DNA from: Arbacia lixula
Taxonomy: Eukaryota > Echinodermata > Echinoidea > Arbacioida > Arbaciidae
Reading direction: 5' to 3'
Assembly: GCA_963669155.1 (NCBI GenBank)
Contig: OZ022576.1
Coordinates: 7,864,538-7,928,537 of the forward strand
Length of the DNA: 64,000 bases
Shown here piece by piece: positions 59,189 through 64,000 of the stretch. The notes below the pieces were generated by a model. It had not been told where the DNA came from and ran no database searches. It was given only the letters and a program-made list of their open reading frames with translations. Position 1 is the first letter of the stretch. Each line of letters begins with the position of its first letter. The position numbers were made by a program, and so were the translations under genes.

Positions 59189-59256
59189 TAAGCGATTGAG
59201 TAGTGGTATACTGCAATATCTAATAGTGCTCGACTGTGTAGGAGCTGAGTATAAAC

Positions 59257-59395
59257 AATTTATTGGTTGGATGCTCAACTTAAGCTGGTCGTACAGACTG
59301 TTTCACCCGAAGGATCATCAGCGACCGTCGCTCATGATCCTTCGGGTGAAACAGTCTGTACGACCAGCTTAAGTTAAGCATCCTACCAATAAATT
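59257..59395. repeat. Near-perfect 139-bp palindrome
   Basis: The left arm starts AATTTATTGGTTGGATGCTC and includes TGGTCGTACAGACTGTTTCA. The right arm includes TGAAACAGTCTGTACGACCA and ends GCATCCTACCAATAAATT. Arms of about 62 bp differ at only about two positions. The inner stem AGCGA/TCGCT closes on a CCG loop (59325-59327). Confidence 0.95.
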
Positions 59396-60837
59396 AGTTA
59401 TATGTAAATGTATGTATATATATAATTCGAATAAATTTCAATGTATACATTTCAAGTAAATATCGTTAACATCGCAAAATCGCTTGAGGACGGAATATAA
59501 GTAAGCAAAAACTTATATGAAACACATGTAGGCAACAAAAGTGTTGATCTTTACGTTGTTATTCTGGCTCATGAAATGTTTTACTGGATTTGGCATTCAA
59601 GAGTGAGATATCACGGGGTACTAGTTGTACTGCTCACGGCTCGTAATCGTGGCGGAAGAATTCTGCCGTCATCAACGGATGCAAATTTGATTTGATTTGC
59701 ACGAGTTTTATCTTCTTTAGATGATTCATTCCGGGTATCCTGAAACCAAACAAGAGAAGAAGCAAAGGTCACGGCAGAATGGCCATTTATTAATGACGAG
59801 TCCCATAGCATGACTTAATGTAGCCCACATGGTTGCTTTAACACGCGGATAGAACCGTAGAGACAAGTTGGTCAGGTGTTGACGAGGTGATCTATAGGAC
59901 CAGGGAAATTTAGATTCAGACATGACGTAACGAGTCCCTCCATACCTCCATACAATGGTAACTAATAATGTACCACCTTTCATATCATCCAACAGTGGTA
60001 CGTCTAATAGCTGAAAGTCAAGAATATACTGTTTTCTGAAAACGAAAGTTTACGTTGTTAATGTTATTATGTCTTGACAGAAACCCACTTTTCTCCGGGA
60101 CATTATCCGTTGGATAGATTCATTATTAAAGAAATACGACCCGTTTTGTTGTTGTTCTATTCCCCTCCTGTTATCCTTCTGTTTTCGTTTATTTTTTTGA
60201 ATAAATTCCTTCATTTGTTTTAGCGAGCCATTACAAGTAAAAAAAAATACGTCTGGTCGTTGTGAGGAAGGAGTACAACATGCTTATCATCATGATCATC
60301 ATGTCTGTAGTAAAGCTTAATTATGTGTCGGATTTGGATGCGGCTGTTTATATTGATCTGTTCCAAGGTCGGCGCGAGACAACAGGCTTAATCGCCGTGC
60401 CGTCATCTCCCTTTCTCATATTTTCAGCAAGAGTTCCTGTTTATGCGGCTTCTCTTTTACACACCCTCCAGTGAGCACGTATCCTTAAAGCTAAGGTAAA
60501 AGAAAACACACATGAGATAACGACGACGAAAAATGGAGGATTTGATTGACTACAGAAAAAAACGGGGGTGGGGGATGGGGGGGGGGGGGTGGACACTTCT
60601 TGTCGGTGGGTGATAATGATGCGCCTCCTGGGTGTGTAATGTAGCGAATGGACCACATTCCTCGAGCGATCTTCCCCCTTTCATTCCTTTGGGGGTCTAC
60701 ATTGTGATCGGATTTTTTTTTAACCACCTTTTTTTTCTTCTTTTACAGGAGAGATTATTTTCCTTCTCTTTGAAACACTTTTTTGGTCTCTGTTTCACGC
60801 CTCGGTGTCCGCTCTTATCCCACCAGTCGTGTTACGG

Positions 60838-61285
60838 CATACATGTGTGTGTACGTATGTGTGTATAATTATGTGTGTCGAAATGTGCGTATATATATGT
60901 ATGTAAGTATATATATGTATAAATTTGTGTTTATATGTATGTGGAAATTATGTGTGTGCATTAGTGTGTGAATGACAAAACTATGTATTTGTATTATAAT
61001 TGTTTGTATGTGTGTATGTAGAAAACTATGTGTGTATAAATGTGTGTTTGTAATGTATGTGTATACGAATGTGTTTAAATGTGTGTCTGTATGTGTATAA
61101 GAATGTGTATAAATATGCTTACGTATGTTTGTGTGTCTGTACGTGTATCTATATTTGTGTCTGTTTGCAGGTGTGTGTATATGTGTGTACTGCGTGTATG
61201 GGTTTACTAGTATATGTGAATATAGGTTTATATAGGTATACATGTATGCTAAGCTTATATCAATATGTGTGTATGTATTTGTAAG
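60838..61285 (+). repeat. TGTG/TATG-rich cryptic simple sequence
   Basis: About 450 bp of interspersed GTGTGTAT, ATGTATG and GTGTCTGTATG words without a fixed period. Confidence 0.85.
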
Positions 61286-61428
61286 AGAGAGAGAGAGGGG
61301 GGGGGGGCAGCGTGTGGAACTCTCAAGGGGATAGCGGACATTGATCAGTTGATACCTGCCAACCTCTACGTTTCGAGTTCAAAAACACCATGTTAATCAA
61401 ACGCTGAAACATTATGTTTGGGAGTCTT

Positions 61429-61482
61429 AACCCCCCCCCCTCCCCTTACCACCCCCTCCCCCAACCCCCCCCCCCCCTCTTT
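61429..61482 (-). repeat. Oligo(dC) tracts
   Basis: Two C-runs of about ten or more are separated by TCCCCTTACCACC-like sequence; the complement is G-rich and could form quadruplexes. Confidence 0.9.
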
Positions 61483-63296
61483 CCCTTACCTTCAAAACAC
61501 TGAATTTCCCTCCCCCCAAATGTCACTATGAAGACAAAACCCACTCTTTAATGCATACCTCTCGTTTATTATCCCGCGCATGCACAGTGATCACTAATGA
61601 AACATATTTCGCACTAGCTAGACAGTCTACCAATAGTCATGAAAGTGGCCTCTCCTCACATCAAATATTGTATTTCTTACAGAAAGAGCCGGGAGTGTAA
61701 GGATATTGGGCAATTTTGGAGCCGACGGGTTGAGGTGTGAAATGACATAATTATAGTATTGAACAAAAACCAAAGAGTAAAGAATATGTACATTCCTTAA
61801 CGTGATGCATTCTGGCTAAAAGAAGAAATATATATTTACTGCAGTAAGAATTCGACTGAGCGAGCAGTTATGGACTTCTAAAAAAAACTGTAGCAAAATG
61901 AACGCTATTGGATATGTTTACATGACTAAGATGTGTGACAATGAAATCAGTAGCTCAAATGGTAACTGTGATATTACCGCAAAACCATGTACATGCATAA
62001 GTACAAGAAATTATTCTAAGCAGACGACTTAAAGTAATGAGTAATCAAGCGCTGCAAATGATTTACATTTCATTACGGAAAGTATTAATGAATGGGTTAG
62101 CGAATGACGCAGCTGGTGTGAATTAAGAAATACATATACTATTATAACAATTGGTTATATCCACAGCAACCTTAATAGCAATCTTATTATCCACAAAACA
62201 AAGAGAGACAAATATTTTACAGTTTAACCAGTAAATAGTAAACTCTGATGACTGTTTGGGGACTTCTTGTTTTTTTTTTTTCAAAAGACATAAACTACAA
62301 AAAAGGAATGGTGAGGGGACATCATTCGTTATGTTCTAGGAAGAACAAGCACATGAATTGTAATCATCTCGTAGAGTGAACATCTTTTCTTATGTTCTCG
62401 GAGAGCCATTGAGGATACTAAATATCCTCCAATTCGCAAAACGTATAACCAATATCGCCCAATTCTTACCACCCTCCCCCCTCCTTTGTTCTTTTAAATG
62501 TATTGAATGTACGATTATGAAGTATATCTTTTGAGGATGTATAGCTATGATAATAATAATACCTTATCGGGCGTAGAAATCAGTTCTGAAAATGATCAGA
62601 ATGAGACGTTTGTTTCGTCACCAGTATCGTGTCAAACATAGAAGATAGACGTCGTGTGTTTTGTGTTTGCAGTAAACTGTGTGTTGTCCTAAACATTTTT
62701 TGTTAGGCTATTCTTTTGGAAAAATCAGAAAAGAGATGCCGACAGAGCGAAGTAAAACATGACTGGAAATAGAGAAAAGATTGCATAACATGTATTTATT
62801 TCAGTTGCAAGTACTGAGTATACATTTTTTGTGAGAGGTGGCTATAAAAAGAGCCATTTCTCGAAGTTTCGTTCAGAATAACCAATCGTTTTCAAAAGTA
62901 GCACAGAAAGGCGGATAAAAAGTGGCATTATTACCAGTGGTGAATCTGGCTGATCTGAACTGAGCCCGATGGCAGCGATGAGGCACGTAACTCCGCTGGA
63001 AAGAGTAGTTACCAAAGTCAACAATTTGTCCCTTTCGTCACCCTCCCGTTTAACACCTTTACAGTTCACAGTATGTAAGTTCATATAATGGGCAGTCATC
63101 AGGCATCCCTAAGGTAGGTGTAAATGCGTCATTCACCATTTTGGAATGTGCGGAATTATGAATAGCGGTCTTATTGGTAAAGCTATTTTAATGAAGCCAT
63201 GGAGGCTAGCGTACAAGTATAGTCATTAAACGCAGGCGCACTGTGTCCGTTCGCAATATTGTCGCGTCACTTATACCATTTAGATGATTGTACCTT

Positions 63297-63298
<2 letters not shown>

Positions 63299-63352
<54 letters not shown>

Positions 63353-63420
63353 TCTTTTTTTTTTCTCTCTCTCTCCACCTCTTTCTATATTTCTCTCTAT
63401 ATCTCTCTATCTCTCTTTAT
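63299..63420 (+). repeat. (CT)n microsatellite and pyrimidine tract
   Basis: About 24 CT units to 63348, then T-rich and TCTCTAT sequence. The serine/leucine ORF across it is an artefact. Confidence 0.95.
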
Positions 63421-64000
63421 ACTTTATGTATATCTTAATCTATCAAGCTGGCTAGCTATCAACATATATTCATATATATTATATATCTCTATCTAGTTAT
63501 CACCTACCGGTATATGCCGCATTTATCTATTCATACAATTCTTCATATCATTTGTGCATATGATCTTCATTGTATATTATACACCTATCTTTCAAACCGA
63601 GTAAAAAGTGCAATAACCCTCATTGCTCACAGTGTTCGGTTATGTGGCTTCGAGGGTATTGTACTCCTAGAAACGAGGTAAGAAATTCCACAACCTCGAC
63701 TCATACCGAAAAACTAATACAAAATGTGATTTGTAGCGTTAATAACACAAACCCATGAATAGCAGTAGGCATAGCACGTTTTTCCCCTTGTGGGTCACTG
63801 TATAAAATGACAATGACTGTAATTGTTGTTACTTCAACTTTGCGTGTGGTTTCTTTTAGGGGAAAAGATCATAAAAATTATTTTTTTTCTGCCTGAAAAC
63901 CATCTCCTTATTTTGGGCGCAACGCCTACAGTAGTGCTATATGAATAACGTTAACTAGACAGCGAGGAAAACTGTGTGATGGGGATGGGGGAGGGCGTAT
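63421..64000. other. AT-rich non-coding DNA to the window end
   Basis: TATATAT-rich sequence, then unremarkable DNA. No gene or repeat recognised. Confidence 0.5.

Larger units (their letters stand above)
59396..63300. other. Non-coding DNA with G-tract, TG-rich and C-tract blocks
   Basis: A complex patch at 59620-59990 contains GCAAATTTGATTTGATTTGC, AAAGGTCACGGCAG and CCATTTATTAATGACG and looks regulatory. A G-run occupies 60577-60589, TGTATG-rich sequence 60838-61285 and oligo-C blocks 61429-61482. ORFs of up to 124 codons at 60.8-61.3 kb translate the TG repeat. The 85-codon minus ORF at 62842-63099 is not recognised. Confidence 0.45.

Noticed and set aside
60783-61284. ORFs of 62-124 codons rich in Tyr/Val/Cys or Thr/His
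   Set aside because: Translation of TG/TATG simple sequence.

Overview
This window looks like a gene-poor stretch of an animal genome, most likely a marine invertebrate deuterostome, with an echinoderm such as a sea urchin as first guess. The evidence is one recognisable exon of a vertebrate-type sclerostin/SOSTDC1 (Wise) protein behind a clear splice acceptor, AT-rich non-coding DNA with no long ORFs, many oligo(dG)/oligo(dC) tracts, abundant TACATGTA-like words, and many foldback (inverted-repeat) elements. The assignment to echinoderms is an inference; no marker in the window fixes the species.

Only one protein-coding segment is supported: a 3'-terminal coding exon at 45109-45497 on the + strand. 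It encodes 128 complete residues of a secreted cystine-knot Wnt/BMP antagonist of the SOST/SOSTDC1 family, with all eight family cysteines. The first exon, carrying the signal peptide, was not identified. It may lie anywhere upstream or outside the window. No other open reading frame resembles a known protein; most are short, overlap on both strands, or translate simple repeats.

Layout: 1-45.1 kb is non-coding (intron and/or upstream intergenic DNA). It holds dispersed duplications (1.55-1.9, 2.45/5.15 and 10.5/10.9 kb), short hairpin elements (8.4, 17.0, 18.4, 31.9 kb), a 58-bp minisatellite of about 15 units (35.5-36.35 kb), a possible retrotransposon C-terminus (39.4 kb), a diverged tandem repeat (41.35-41.74 kb) and several patches with the texture of conserved regulatory DNA. 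The exon follows at 45.1-45.5 kb. The next ~6.4 kb may hold a long 3' UTR, with an 11-bp minisatellite (47.1 kb) and a 374-bp TTAA-bounded foldback element set between direct repeats (49.9-50.5 kb). From 52 to 60 kb inverted repeats are dense: 52.18-52.54, 54.17-54.88, 58.30-58.98 and a near-perfect palindrome at 59.26-59.40 kb. The last 4 kb is rich in simple sequence.

I found no operon, CRISPR array, intact tRNA/rRNA gene, intact transposase or viral gene. The points most worth following are the altered LRP-binding loop of the sclerostin-like protein, the foldback elements close downstream of it, and the dimeric minisatellite.
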